A DNA stretch of 36,472 nt from Nocardia asiatica NBRC 100129 (GTDB lineage: Bacteria; Actinomycetota; Actinomycetes; Mycobacteriales; Mycobacteriaceae). The notes under the pieces are model-generated. The model was not told where the DNA came from. It ran no database searches and saw only the letters and a list, made by a program, of their open reading frames with translations. Shown here piece after piece: positions 1 through 8,147 of the stretch (within the stretch, counting starts at the first letter, position 1; each line of letters begins with the position of its first letter). A program made the position numbers and the translations under genes. The DNA lies in contig NZ_BAFS01000195.1 in assembly GCF_000308415.1 (NCBI RefSeq), forward strand, positions 1-36,472, written 5' to 3'.

Positions 1-657
1 TGCGCGTCGGTCGGATTGTTGACTGTCCACCTGGAGCGTCACCGCGGCGCCGAACGCTTTCGTCGCGCCCGCGCAGCGTTCGTTCGCGCCGATATTGCCC
101 GCCTCGTGGATCACGCACAGCATTTTCGTGCGTCCGGCCTCGGCGAGCCTCCTGCCCGCGGCCTGCCCCGCCAGCGACTCGCTCTGACCCACATGGACGA
201 ACGCGCCGAACTTCGCGCTCTCGGATTCGCCGGAATTGATCGTCACCACGGGAATGCCCGCGGCGACGGCTCTTTCGACGGACGGCCGGAGCGCCTGCGG
301 ATTCGCCATGGAGACGACGAGGCCGTCGACCCCCTGCGCCACCGCGTTGTCGATCAGCTTCGCCTGCTGACCCGGATCACCGGAAGCGTTGTAGTCCACC
401 CGGACACCCAGGTCCTTCCCGGCGGCCTCCGCGCCGTTCTTGACGACATTCCAGAACGCGTCGCCCGGACTGCCGTGTGTCACCACCGCTACCGCTTTCA
501 CCGTCCCGACGGCGATCGGCGTCCGCGAAGGGGCGGGCGCGTCGGCGCCGGGACCGCTGCACCCGGCCAGCAGGGCGGCCGTGGCGATCCACGGCAGCAG
601 TCGGCTGGGATATCGCGCGGTCACACCGCGCCACGATCGAGAAGACATCGTCGCCAT
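1..657 (-). CDS. Sugar ABC transporter substrate-binding lipoprotein (3' part cut off by window edge)
   Basis: This reads as a periplasmic-binding protein of the ribose/inositol type (Peripla_BP_4), which would capture a sugar or cyclitol outside the membrane for an ABC importer. The reverse strand is open for 219 codons from ATG 657 to the window edge, so the C-terminus is missing. Residues 20-33 form a lipoprotein signal ending in the lipobox LLAGC, with Cys33 as the lipid site. After it come VVTHGSPGDAFW, VDGLVVSMANP and GIPVVTINSG, the usual alternating strands of this fold. The start lies four bases after the stop of the upstream TIM-barrel gene, so the two are probably co-transcribed from the LacI-controlled promoter. 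The ligand cannot be read from sequence; inositol is inferred from neighbours. ATG 648 is an alternative start. Confidence 0.85.
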   Translation of the reverse strand, partial: MATMSSRSWRGVTARYPSRLLPWIATAALLAGCSGPGADAPAPSRTPIAVGTVKAVAVVTHGSPGDAFWNVVKNGAEAAGKDLGVRVDYNASGDPGQQAKLIDNAVAQGVDGLVVSMANPQALRPSVERAVAAGIPVVTINSGESESAKFGAFVHVGQSESLAGQAAGRRLAEAGRTKMLCVIHEAGNIGANERCAGATKAFGAAVTLQVDSQQSDRRA

Positions 658-660
658 CGC

Positions 661-1563
661 CTAGATTCCGGCCGCGGTGAGCGTGATGTCGGCGAGGTAT
701 CGCAGGCTGCGCCCGGTGTCGCCGCTCGGCTTGTCCGCCGAGTCTGATGTCCGCAGCGCGGCGTCCTGCTCCAGCACGTACCAGCCGCGATAGCCCGCGC
801 TCCGCATCGTGTGCACCAATGCCGCGATGTCGACGTCGCCCTCGCCCAGCGGGACGTACAGGCCGCGGCGCACCGCCTCGCTGTACTCGAGCTTCCCGCC
901 GCGTACCTGGTCGGCCAAGGGGCCACGGACGTCCTTGAGATGGATGTGCCCGACGCGCTCGGCGTGCCGCCGCGCGAGCCGCACGGGATCTGCCCCGCCG
1001 ACGAGCAGATGCCCGGTGTCCAGGCAGATGTCGAGGTCGGTATCGGCGAGGAACCGCTCCACCTCGTCCTCGCTCTCCACATGGGTGCCGACATGCGGAT
1101 GCAGCACCGTGCGCAGGCCGTGCGCGGCGGCGAGGTCCCGGATCGCGGAGGCGGTATCGATCAGGGCGCGCCATTGCGAGTCGTCGAGCTGTGGGCGCGC
1201 GTCGTATCCGCCGAGACCGGTCGCGGCGGCGAGCACCAGCACTTCCGCGCCCGTGGCGGCCAGCTGCGCGGCGGTGCGCCCCGCCTGCGCGAGGGCGTCC
1301 TGCCGGTCACGGTGCAGCACCACGGCGAGGAAGCCGCCGACCGCGGCGATGCCGAAGTCATCGAGCAGCTGGCGCAGTGCACCCGGGTCGCGCGGCAGAT
1401 AGCCGGGCGGCCCGAGTTCGGTGGCGCGCAAGCCGAGCGCGGCCATCTCCGACAGAACGGTGCGGGCGTCGAGCACGTGACCCCAGCCGGGGACCTCGCA
1501 GACTCCCCAGGAGATCGGCGCGGCCGCGAGGCGCAGCGGGTGCAGGGATTCGGTCATCGGCAC
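661..1563 (-). CDS. Sugar phosphate isomerase/epimerase-like TIM-barrel protein (IolE/IolI-type)
   Basis: A 300-residue xylose-isomerase-like TIM barrel (AP endonuclease 2 superfamily). Families of this fold include 2-keto-myo-inositol dehydratase (IolE) and inosose isomerase (IolI). The N-terminus has the strand motif APISWGVCE at residues 15-23. Candidate divalent-metal and catalytic residues stand at strand ends: Glu49, His155/His157, Glu163, Asp182 with His185 (CLDTGHL), His208 (HIHLKD) and Glu265 (YVLEQD). It lies directly upstream of the substrate-binding lipoprotein and diverges from the LacI regulator, with an operator at 1600-1613 between -10 and start. A step in inositol catabolism is the best guess because a Gfo/Idh/MocA dehydrogenase is nearby; the exact reaction is not determined. 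ATG 1557 is an alternative start. Confidence 0.85.
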   Translation of the reverse strand: MPMTESLHPLRLAAAPISWGVCEVPGWGHVLDARTVLSEMAALGLRATELGPPGYLPRDPGALRQLLDDFGIAAVGGFLAVVLHRDRQDALAQAGRTAAQLAATGAEVLVLAAATGLGGYDARPQLDDSQWRALIDTASAIRDLAAAHGLRTVLHPHVGTHVESEDEVERFLADTDLDICLDTGHLLVGGADPVRLARRHAERVGHIHLKDVRGPLADQVRGGKLEYSEAVRRGLYVPLGEGDVDIAALVHTMRSAGYRGWYVLEQDAALRTSDSADKPSGDTGRSLRYLADITLTAAGI

Positions 1564-1599
1564 TTCTCCGACCTTCGATATCGAGTTGGCCCCGTTCTA

Positions 1600-1613
1600 T
1601 TGGAGCGCTCCAA
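1600..1613. promoter_or_regulatory. LacI-family operator, perfect 14-bp palindrome
   Basis: TTGGAGCGCTCCAA is a perfect palindrome centred on GCGC, the usual form of LacI-family operators in actinobacteria (CebR sites are similar). It sits just downstream of the predicted -10, where a bound repressor would block transcription of the catabolic operon. Confidence 0.75.
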
Positions 1614-1641
1614 CTATGTAACGCAGGTCATAGTGTGTCAA
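1613..1641 (-). promoter_or_regulatory. Promoter of the TIM-barrel/substrate-binding operon
   Basis: On the reverse strand a perfect -35 TTGACA (1641-1636) is followed after 17 bases by CATAGT (1618-1613). Transcription would begin near 1606, inside the LacI-type palindrome 1600-1613. Seen by eye; no transcription data. Confidence 0.55.
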
Positions 1642-1735
1642 GGACTTCCGGCGTGGCGACTAAAAGCTGATCTACCAGCAATTATTGCAGCATCAGCGCC
1701 GGATTCGAGGACGGCGGCGAGGGCGGCGAGGCAGA

Positions 1736-1749
1736 TTGGAGCGCTCTAT
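1736..1749. promoter_or_regulatory. Second LacI-type operator (imperfect)
   Basis: TTGGAGCGCTCTAT repeats the first ten bases of the operator at 1600-1613 and keeps the TGGAGCGCT core. It lies 68 bases before the LacI gene, so it may serve autoregulation or looping with the first site, 136 bp away centre to centre. Confidence 0.6.
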
Positions 1750-1817
1750 TGCTCCGCTCGCACGCACCGCGTATCGTCCGTCCCGGCAGGAGGTCGCGGA
1801 CGCGGAACGGAGGCGAC

Positions 1818-2819
1818 ATGGCACGGCCGACCATGGAAGACGTCGCCGCGCGTGCGGGCGTCTCCCGCGCTCTGGTCTCGCTCGTCATGCGCAACTCACC
1901 CAAGGTCAGCGAGCACCGCCGCCGCGCCGTGCTGAACGCGGCGAAAGACCTGGGCTACCAACCGCATTTTCTGGCCCGCTCGCTGGCCAGCCGGACCTCC
2001 GACATCGTCGGCGTCCTGGTCTCCGACCTGCGCAACGCCTTCTTCGCCGACGTGGTCGAAGGCATGGACACCGCCGCCCAGGAGTCCGGGCTCGAACTCA
2101 TCCTCAACACCGGCCGGCGCAGCGCCGACCGCGAACGCACCGCCTTGGGCAGCCTGCTCTCGTTCCGGCCCGGTGGCGTCATCCTGCTGTCCCCGATCCT
2201 GCCCGCCGCCGTCATTCGTCAAGCGGCGCAGCAGGCTCCGCTGGTGCTGGTGTCGCGCACCTCCACCGTCGCGGGCATCGATACCGTCAACGACGACGGC
2301 GAGGCAGGCGCCGCCCTCGCCGTCGATCACCTGGTCTCGCTCGGGCACCAGCGCATCGTCCACCTCGACGGCGGCGGCGCTTTCACCTCCGCGCCCCGCC
2401 GTAAGGGTTATCGCGCCGCCATGCAGCGCCACGGGCTGGAACCGATGGTCGTGCCGAGCGAGCACACCGATTCCGCCGGCACGGCCGCGGTGCGCAAACT
2501 GCTGAACCTCTTCTCGCGCGACAACTTTCCCACCGCGCTGGTGTGCGGTAACGACTTCAACGCCGTCGGGGCGATGTCCGCGCTGGAGGAAGCGGGATTA
2601 CGCGTACCGGAGGACGTCTCGGTGGTCGGCTACGACAACACCTCGCTGGCCGCCCTGCGCCACGTCGCGCTGACCACCATCGACCAGCCCCGCATCCGGA
2701 TGGGCCGCCTCGCGATCGAGGCTCTCACCGAACGACTCCGCGACGGCCGCACCGCCCCGGTCCGCCGCCGGTTGGAACCTTCGCTCGTCGTCCGCTCCAC
2801 CACGACCGCTCCACGCTGA
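1818..2819 (+). CDS. LacI-family transcriptional repressor
   Basis: A 333-residue LacI/GalR regulator. The N-terminus MEDVAARAGVSRALVSLVM (residues 6-24) is the helix-turn-helix, and LGYQPHFLARSL is the hinge region. The rest is a periplasmic-binding-like sensor ending in VVGYDNTSLAALRHVALTTIDQP, the family's conserved C-terminal signature. I chose ATG 1818 because AACGGAGGCG stands just before it and the protein then starts at the conserved MARPTMEDVA; the frame is open further upstream without family similarity. It diverges from the TIM-barrel/lipoprotein operon and precedes the dehydrogenase gene. Two matching palindromes lie in the divergent region, so it most likely represses the local sugar genes and responds to a sugar or cyclitol ligand, identity unknown. 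Confidence 0.93.
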   Translation: MARPTMEDVAARAGVSRALVSLVMRNSPKVSEHRRRAVLNAAKDLGYQPHFLARSLASRTSDIVGVLVSDLRNAFFADVVEGMDTAAQESGLELILNTGRRSADRERTALGSLLSFRPGGVILLSPILPAAVIRQAAQQAPLVLVSRTSTVAGIDTVNDDGEAGAALAVDHLVSLGHQRIVHLDGGGAFTSAPRRKGYRAAMQRHGLEPMVVPSEHTDSAGTAAVRKLLNLFSRDNFPTALVCGNDFNAVGAMSALEEAGLRVPEDVSVVGYDNTSLAALRHVALTTIDQPRIRMGRLAIEALTERLRDGRTAPVRRRLEPSLVVRSTTTAPR

Positions 2820-2880
2820 TCCGACACCGGGCTGTGCCGCCCGCCCACGCACGTCGCTATCCCATATATAAGGAGAGCCG

Positions 2881-3900
2881 ATGTCACCTCACCGAGCCGT
2901 CACCCTCGGTCTCGCCGGAACCGGCCGCATCGGGACCTCGCACGCCGAGACCCTGCGGAAACTCCCGAACATCGGCGCCGTCCTGGTCGCCGACGCCGAC
3001 GCCGACCGCGCCCGCACCACCGCCGCCGTGCTCGGCGTCGAATTCGCCCCCGACCTCGACGCCCTCTTCGCCGCCGGCCTCGACGGCCTGGTCATCGCCA
3101 CCGCCACCGACGCCCACCCCGAACTCATCATCCGCGCCGTCGACGCGGGCATCCCCGTCTTCTGCGAGAAGCCCGTCGCGGCGGACATCACCGGCACCCT
3201 CGCAGTCATCGAGCACACCCGCGACTCCACCGTCCCGGTCCAGATCGGTTTCCAACGCCGCTTCGACGCCGGCTACCGCGCGGCGCGTGCGGCCGTCCGC
3301 TCCGGCGAACTCGGCTGGCTGCACACTCTGCGCGCCACCACCCTCGACCCGGCCCCACCCCCCGCCGAATACATCTCGCGCTCCGGCGGCATCTTCCGTG
3401 ACTGCGGAGTGCACGATTTCGACATCGTCCGCTGGGTGACCGGGCAGGAGATCAGCGAGGTGTTCGCCCTCGGATCGAACCGAGGCGGGTCGTTCTTCGC
3501 CGAAGCGGGCGACGTGGACACCGCCGCCGTGCTGTTGCGCCTGGACGACGGAGCCCTCGCGAACGTTTCGCTGACCCGCTACAACGGCGCGGGGTACGAC
3601 GTCCGGCTGGAAGTGTTGGGCTCAGAGGGGAACGCCATCGTCGGGTTGGACGATCGCGCGCCCCTGACTTCGGTCGAGCCCGACCACAGCCCCTCCCCCC
3701 ATCCTCCCTATTCGAGCTTCATGGAGCGGTTCCGTCCGGCGTACGCCGACGAACTGGCGGCATTCATCGAAGTCGCCACCGGCCGACTCGAAAACCCCTG
3801 CACTCCGGCCGACGCGTTGGAGGCGTTCTACATCGCCGAGGCCTGCGAAGTGTCGCGCCACGAGGGACGAGCGGTGCAGGTCGCCGAAGTCCGACGCTGA
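2881..3900 (+). CDS. iolG: Gfo/Idh/MocA oxidoreductase, probable inositol 2-dehydrogenase
   Basis: A 339-residue NAD(P)-dependent dehydrogenase. The Rossmann motif GLAGTGRIG is at residues 10-18 and the family motif CEKPVA at 95-100. Lys97, Asp174 and His178 (RDCGVHDFD) correspond closely to the catalytic Lys97/Asp172/His176 triad known for Bacillus inositol dehydrogenase. The start is supported by AAGGAGAGCCG directly upstream. It lies 61 bases after the LacI gene in the same direction and opposite the TIM-barrel gene. Oxidation of myo- or scyllo-inositol to inosose is the likely role, but other sugars are possible in this broad family, so the symbol is tentative. No operator copy was seen directly before it, so it may be read with lacI. 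Confidence 0.85.
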   Translation: MSPHRAVTLGLAGTGRIGTSHAETLRKLPNIGAVLVADADADRARTTAAVLGVEFAPDLDALFAAGLDGLVIATATDAHPELIIRAVDAGIPVFCEKPVAADITGTLAVIEHTRDSTVPVQIGFQRRFDAGYRAARAAVRSGELGWLHTLRATTLDPAPPPAEYISRSGGIFRDCGVHDFDIVRWVTGQEISEVFALGSNRGGSFFAEAGDVDTAAVLLRLDDGALANVSLTRYNGAGYDVRLEVLGSEGNAIVGLDDRAPLTSVEPDHSPSPHPPYSSFMERFRPAYADELAAFIEVATGRLENPCTPADALEAFYIAEACEVSRHEGRAVQVAEVRR

Positions 3901-3955
3901 CGTCAGGAGGCCGGGCCGGCCACGTCGTGGAAGATCGTTCACTGCTCGGGGCGGG

Positions 3956-3976
3956 CGCCCTCCCGCACCGAGGGCG
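3956..3976. terminator. Weak hairpin between convergent genes
   Basis: CGCCCTC and GAGGGCG form a 7-bp stem with a 7-base loop between the ends of the dehydrogenase and the NUDIX gene. There is no T-tract, so terminator function is only suggested by position. Confidence 0.3.
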
Positions 3977-3984
3977 GTGGCGGC

Positions 3985-4452
3985 TCAGTGCTGGATCAAG
4001 CCGCCGACCGGGACGGCAGCGACGTGGCCGGTTGCCGGAAGGGTCCGAGCCAGCGCCAGACCGATGTCGACCAGTGATGACCGGCGCAGCCGGGCGACAT
4101 CGGGAATCGGGGTCCAGATCGGCTCGGCGGTCTCACCATTGGGCTCATGCCGCAATCGCCCGCCGGTGACGCGGACCCGGTAGAAGATGCCGATATTCTG
4201 GTGCTCGGCTCCGGCATGCGCGGCTGCCGCGGGAATTACCCTCGAGTCCACGCCGAGTAGACGTTCGACCACCCCGTGGCAGCCAGTTTCTTCAGCGAGC
4301 TCTCGGGTCACCGCGTCGAACGGGTCCTCCGCGTGCTCGACCCCACCGCCCGGAAGAGTCCAGTTGGTCTCGCCTCTCGGTGGTACGTAACGGACGAGCA
4401 GCACCCGTCCGTCCTCGATGCAGACGGCGTATGCCGCCAGCCTGAAACTCAT
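3985..4452 (-). CDS. NUDIX hydrolase
   Basis: A 155-residue NUDIX-fold pyrophosphohydrolase. The Nudix box GGVEHAEDPFDAVTRELAEE, followed by TGC, fits GX5EX7REUXEEXGU completely and holds the metal-binding glutamates. The first strand motif YAVCIEDGRVLLVRY is also typical. Start ATG 4452 was preferred over the longer frame (to 4524) because GGGAGG precedes it at normal distance and the fold begins there. It diverges from the cytochrome P450 gene. The substrate (nucleotide, sugar nucleotide or oxidised nucleotide) cannot be told from sequence. Confidence 0.88.
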   Translation of the reverse strand: MSFRLAAYAVCIEDGRVLLVRYVPPRGETNWTLPGGGVEHAEDPFDAVTRELAEETGCHGVVERLLGVDSRVIPAAAAHAGAEHQNIGIFYRVRVTGGRLRHEPNGETAEPIWTPIPDVARLRRSSLVDIGLALARTLPATGHVAAVPVGGLIQH

Positions 4453-4575
4453 CCCCGACACCTCCCGCCGGACCCTATCCCAACGTCCTCCACTCCGGCG
4501 ACTCGCTGTCCACAGCCGCGACAAACACGAACGGGTAAGCGAAAATTGGCGCAGGAACTCTCACGAGGGGCCTCC

Positions 4576-5940
4576 ATGAGTGCGCATACGGCTGTCGGCC
4601 GCCCTGTCCAGCGAGCATGGCCGATCGTCGGTCACGGCCTGGCGCTACGAAGCAGGCCATTGGAGTTCTTCGCCGAACTGCACCGGACGCCGGAGCCGTT
4701 GGCGCGAATCCGGTTGGGCAGTAGAGACGCCTACCTGGTGACCGCGCCGGAGCTGATCGTTTCGTTGCTGCGCGGCAAGGAGGCGCACAGTGTCGAGAAG
4801 GGGGCCTTCTTCGAGGCCATGCGCGCGCTGTTGGGTGATGGCTTGTCCGTGTCGGCCGAGCCCAAGCACCTGCGGCATCGCCGCCTCATGGCACCGGCCT
4901 TCCACCACGAGAGGATCGCCGGCTATGTGCGGATCATGCAACAGGAAACCGATGCCATGGTCGACAGCTGGAGTGACGGCGCCCGATTGGAACTCGATGA
5001 CCGCTTGCGGGTGCTGGCCATGCGGATCGTCGCGAAAGCTCTGTTCGCCAGCGAACTCGGCGAAGCAGTGGTCGCGGAATCACTGCGTTCGTTCCCCGTG
5101 ATCGTCGACGAGCTACCGAAGCGGACGATGATGCCGTGGCTGGCCCACGTCCCGCTGCGCAACCGCGCATTCGATGCCGCAGTACGCAGGCTCTCCGATG
5201 CGATCGACCGCATCATCGCCGAATACCGTGCGAGCGGAACCGATTACGGCGACTTGGTGTCGATGCTGCTCACGGCACGCTTCGACGACGGCACCGGACT
5301 CACCGACCGCGAGCTGCACGACGAAGTGATGACGCTCTACGCCGCCGGCTTCGCGACCACCGCCAACACCATGGCCTTCGCCTTCTACGAGCTGGCCCGG
5401 CGCGCGGATGTGCGCGAGCGCGTCGAGGACGAAGTCGCCGAGGTACTGCGCGGCGGCCCGGTCACCGCCGAAAATATCCAGCGACTCCAGTACACCGAGC
5501 GAGTGATGGCAGAGACGCTGCGCCGATACGCTCCCACCTGGCTCGGCACACGCGAGACGATCGAGCAACTCGACCTCGGCGGAGTCAGGCTCCCCGCGGA
5601 CACCACGATCTTCTATTCGCCGTACACGCTGCACAACAGTCCGAAGCATTTCGACGATCCGGCACGGTTCGACCCCGACCGGTGGACGCCGCAATACCGC
5701 AAGACCGTGACCCGGTCCGGGGTCTATCAACCGTTCGGCCTCGGCAACCGCAACTGCATCGGCGAACCGTTCGCCTGGTACGAGGCGATCACCATTTTGG
5801 CTACGGTTGTCGCCCGGGCGCGTCTGGAATTGGTGCCGGGAGCTGCGGTGCGCGAGGTCGCGCGGGCCACGCTGGAGGTGAACCACCTGCCGGTGACGGT
5901 GCGGTTGCGTACCTCAGCGCTGACCACGCCGTCGGCCTGA
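4576..5940 (+). CDS. Cytochrome P450
   Basis: A 454-residue soluble bacterial P450. The heme-binding loop FGLGNRNCIGEPF contains the proximal thiolate Cys394; the K-helix ExxR is Glu313-Arg316 (ETLR), and PERF-like sequence DPARFDPDRW follows. The I-helix reads AAGFATTAN (256-264): the usual acidic residue before the Thr pair is Ala260. The N-terminal proline-rich region (RPVQRAWPIVGHG) matches class-I bacterial P450s. The start is ATG 4576 with GAGGGG upstream; the frame is open a further 100 codons only because it runs opposite the NUDIX gene. No ferredoxin, reductase or terpene cyclase is adjacent, so redox partner and substrate are unknown. Confidence 0.93.
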   Translation: MSAHTAVGRPVQRAWPIVGHGLALRSRPLEFFAELHRTPEPLARIRLGSRDAYLVTAPELIVSLLRGKEAHSVEKGAFFEAMRALLGDGLSVSAEPKHLRHRRLMAPAFHHERIAGYVRIMQQETDAMVDSWSDGARLELDDRLRVLAMRIVAKALFASELGEAVVAESLRSFPVIVDELPKRTMMPWLAHVPLRNRAFDAAVRRLSDAIDRIIAEYRASGTDYGDLVSMLLTARFDDGTGLTDRELHDEVMTLYAAGFATTANTMAFAFYELARRADVRERVEDEVAEVLRGGPVTAENIQRLQYTERVMAETLRRYAPTWLGTRETIEQLDLGGVRLPADTTIFYSPYTLHNSPKHFDDPARFDPDRWTPQYRKTVTRSGVYQPFGLGNRNCIGEPFAWYEAITILATVVARARLELVPGAAVREVARATLEVNHLPVTVRLRTSALTTPSA

Positions 5941-5996
5941 ACACGATCGGCCGCATGCTGTGGAGGTCCCCGTAACCGTTGCTGAGGGTCCAGCGC

Positions 5997-6539
5997 TCAG
6001 CCCAGCGGCCGGGCCATCTCATCCATAACCGGGGAGTCTGCGAACGGTTGGTCTTGGCCGATTACGCGCCAGCCCCACGCCTCGTAAGCGGCACGTGCCG
6101 GATTGCCGACCCGCACCAGCAGGTAGGCCAGCGGTTCGGGACGCTGCGACAACAAGGCGTCGTGAATGGTTCTCGCGAAACCTCGACCTTGGCAGTCGGG
6201 GTGTACAGCGAACTCGCGAAAGATATACACCGGTGCATTTGATGCGGTAGACACCTCAGGGTAGGCCCGAACGGCCTTCTTCCACACCGCTTGTGGACGG
6301 CTGTAGGGAGTGCCGAAGGCGTAGCCGATGATGCGACCATCGACCCTGCCCGCGACCAGTTCGAAACCTGCTATCGGGGCGTACATCCTTTCCAAGCGTT
6401 CCCAGAATCGCGCTGGGCTGTACCACGGGTCGGCTTGCTGTGCGCGGTGCGAGTCGAGATAGAGGTTCCTGAGTTCGTCCGAGAGCCCGAGCACCCCGAC
6501 GGCGTCGTAGCGGGCGAGTTCGAGCGAGCCCGAGGTCAT
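5997..6539 (-). CDS. GNAT-family N-acetyltransferase
   Basis: A 180-residue acyl-CoA-dependent acetyltransferase. Motif A reads IFREFAVHPDCQGRGFAR, with the acetyl-CoA loop QGRGFA at residues 117-122, followed by the terminal AAYEAWGWRVIG segment common to GNATs. Its ATG overlaps the stop of the upstream XRE regulator by four bases (ATGA), so the two are translationally coupled and probably functionally linked. The acceptor may be a small molecule, an antibiotic or a protein; nothing in the sequence decides. It ends convergently with the P450 gene. Confidence 0.85.
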   Translation of the reverse strand: MTSGSLELARYDAVGVLGLSDELRNLYLDSHRAQQADPWYSPARFWERLERMYAPIAGFELVAGRVDGRIIGYAFGTPYSRPQAVWKKAVRAYPEVSTASNAPVYIFREFAVHPDCQGRGFARTIHDALLSQRPEPLAYLLVRVGNPARAAYEAWGWRVIGQDQPFADSPVMDEMARPLG

Positions 6540-7996
6540 GATTCAAGGGCCTTCCTTGCAAGAAAGGCGTCGTCCCGCAGTAGCTCGTGGAGTTCTCGCG
6601 CACTCCGAGTGCGCCGCTGATCCTTCGGTACGGCCGCGAGGACTTGTTCACCCAAGCCCATCACGAACCGTGTCCGATGAGCGGTCGGCAACCTTTCCAA
6701 GGTCGTCGTCGCGTATCCGGCACCCTCAGTCGGGTCACCGGCAGCAACCAGGCAGAGGGCACGCTGCAACTCGATTTGCAAAGGCCCGCGCCGACTATTG
6801 GGTGGGTACAGCTCCAACGCCGCCGACTGCGCCTCTTCCGCCCGGCGGGTATCGCCGAGATGGGAGTACACGAAACTTTCGGCGAACCTGAGTCGCTCTT
6901 CCGGGTACGCCCAGCAGTGCCAGCCGTGATCCCTCGTCATGGGAGGAGGCAGCGCCGCAAAGGTCTCCCGCAGATCGTTCAATGACGACTCGGCTTCCAC
7001 GGCACGACCTAACAGGGCAAATGACTGAGCACGCGCGGCAAGCAGACTCGGTCGCCCGGCAACGGGTCCATCCGCGATGAGGTGATCCGACTTGCCGATC
7101 TCATCGAGGATGAGCTCAGGTTCCTGTCCGTCATAGATCGCCCGGATAGCACTGCGCCCCCGTACGAACATGATCGTGTGGAGGTCACCGGAGCTGGCTG
7201 CCGCGTAGTAGGCCGTGCGCCACCAGCGCCTACCTTCACGTCGACGGCCGAGATCTCCGACCGCCTGAGCCATGTACTGGCTCAGCAGGGCACCGATCTT
7301 GTACAGCTCGCTGCGCTGGCTCGGCTCACGCGACAGGTTCAGCGCCGTCTCGAGACTCAGGACGTCCACCAACAGTGTTTCGTGCAGCTCTGTGGCCGTG
7401 TGAGTGACGTACGAGGTTCCATATTCGCGGATGATCTCGTTCCAGTCATCGAGGTCGACCGCGCTGCTCTCGGAGACAGCCCTATTGAGCCCGTGCCGAG
7501 CCGATTCCGATCCGAACGCCATACCGACGCTGGCGGCCGACGCGCTGAGCAGAAAGGTTCGGCGTTGCACGTCGTCAACCTCTTTCCCCTCCGTAGGCGG
7601 GAACGTCGGCGGATCATCCCCTTCCATGCTAACGCTGCCGGGCCCGCGCTCTGCCGGACGAAACCCGAGCTCAGCGTCCGTCGTGACGCCGAGAACGGCC
7701 CGCAACCCCGCGCGATAGTCCTCGTTGGGCCAGCGGAAGACGCCGCGCTCCAGCTTGCCGATGTAGTTGCCGGACAGTTGAACGACCCGGCCGGTCCGGC
7801 GATAGACCCAAGCGTTCACCGCGTCGGCCAATTCCGCCCGGGACAACGAATGACCGGTCACTTCCGACCTGGTTCGTGCTCTCGCCGCGCTGAGCTGGTG
7901 ATTCGGTTCGGACAAGTCCCGTCCCCCTCGTTCGGTATCCCGCAGCCACAGCATCGCATCGCCCCCGTGACGTGCAGGTCCGAACCACGCCGACAT
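6536..7996 (-). CDS. XRE-type regulator with C-terminal TPR-like helical region
   Basis: A 486-residue protein of a family common in Nocardia and Streptomyces. An N-terminal DNA-binding part (residues about 47-110: LSRAELADAVNAW, LSGNYIGKLERG) resembles a split XRE helix-turn-helix. A linker follows, and then a long alpha-helical region with repeated A/L-rich helices (ARAQSFALLGRAVEAESSL, EEAQSAALELYP) like tetratricopeptide repeats. At 145-152 stands RRTFLLSA, which looks like a twin-arginine signal but is internal. The start at 7996 has GGGGAGGAAC eight bases upstream; the frame is open further upstream with no family similarity. It is coupled to the GNAT gene and diverges from the 8148 gene, suggesting it regulates one or both. 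Confidence 0.85.
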   Translation of the reverse strand: MSAWFGPARHGGDAMLWLRDTERGGRDLSEPNHQLSAARARTRSEVTGHSLSRAELADAVNAWVYRRTGRVVQLSGNYIGKLERGVFRWPNEDYRAGLRAVLGVTTDAELGFRPAERGPGSVSMEGDDPPTFPPTEGKEVDDVQRRTFLLSASAASVGMAFGSESARHGLNRAVSESSAVDLDDWNEIIREYGTSYVTHTATELHETLLVDVLSLETALNLSREPSQRSELYKIGALLSQYMAQAVGDLGRRREGRRWWRTAYYAAASSGDLHTIMFVRGRSAIRAIYDGQEPELILDEIGKSDHLIADGPVAGRPSLLAARAQSFALLGRAVEAESSLNDLRETFAALPPPMTRDHGWHCWAYPEERLRFAESFVYSHLGDTRRAEEAQSAALELYPPNSRRGPLQIELQRALCLVAAGDPTEGAGYATTTLERLPTAHRTRFVMGLGEQVLAAVPKDQRRTRSARELHELLRDDAFLARKALES

Positions 7997-8147
7997 CCCT
8001 TGTTCCTCCCCTTGTCCTCCCCGCCAGGGGCGTTCCCGCAACACCCCACCGCGACGGAATCTAGCCACAGCACTCGATGCCCGACCCTCGTCAGGCTCTC
8101 GGGCGTCGGTGCCCGTCCTGGAACGACTGGAGCAGAAAGGCAGCGGA

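Noticed and set aside
4276..4575. Extended 554-residue P450 start
   Set aside because: The extra 100 codons lie opposite the NUDIX gene and lack family similarity; ATG 4576 has a ribosome site.
7500..7570. Tat export of the XRE-type regulator
   Set aside because: The RRTFLLSA segment is internal, behind a DNA-binding domain, and a known look-alike in this family; export is unlikely.
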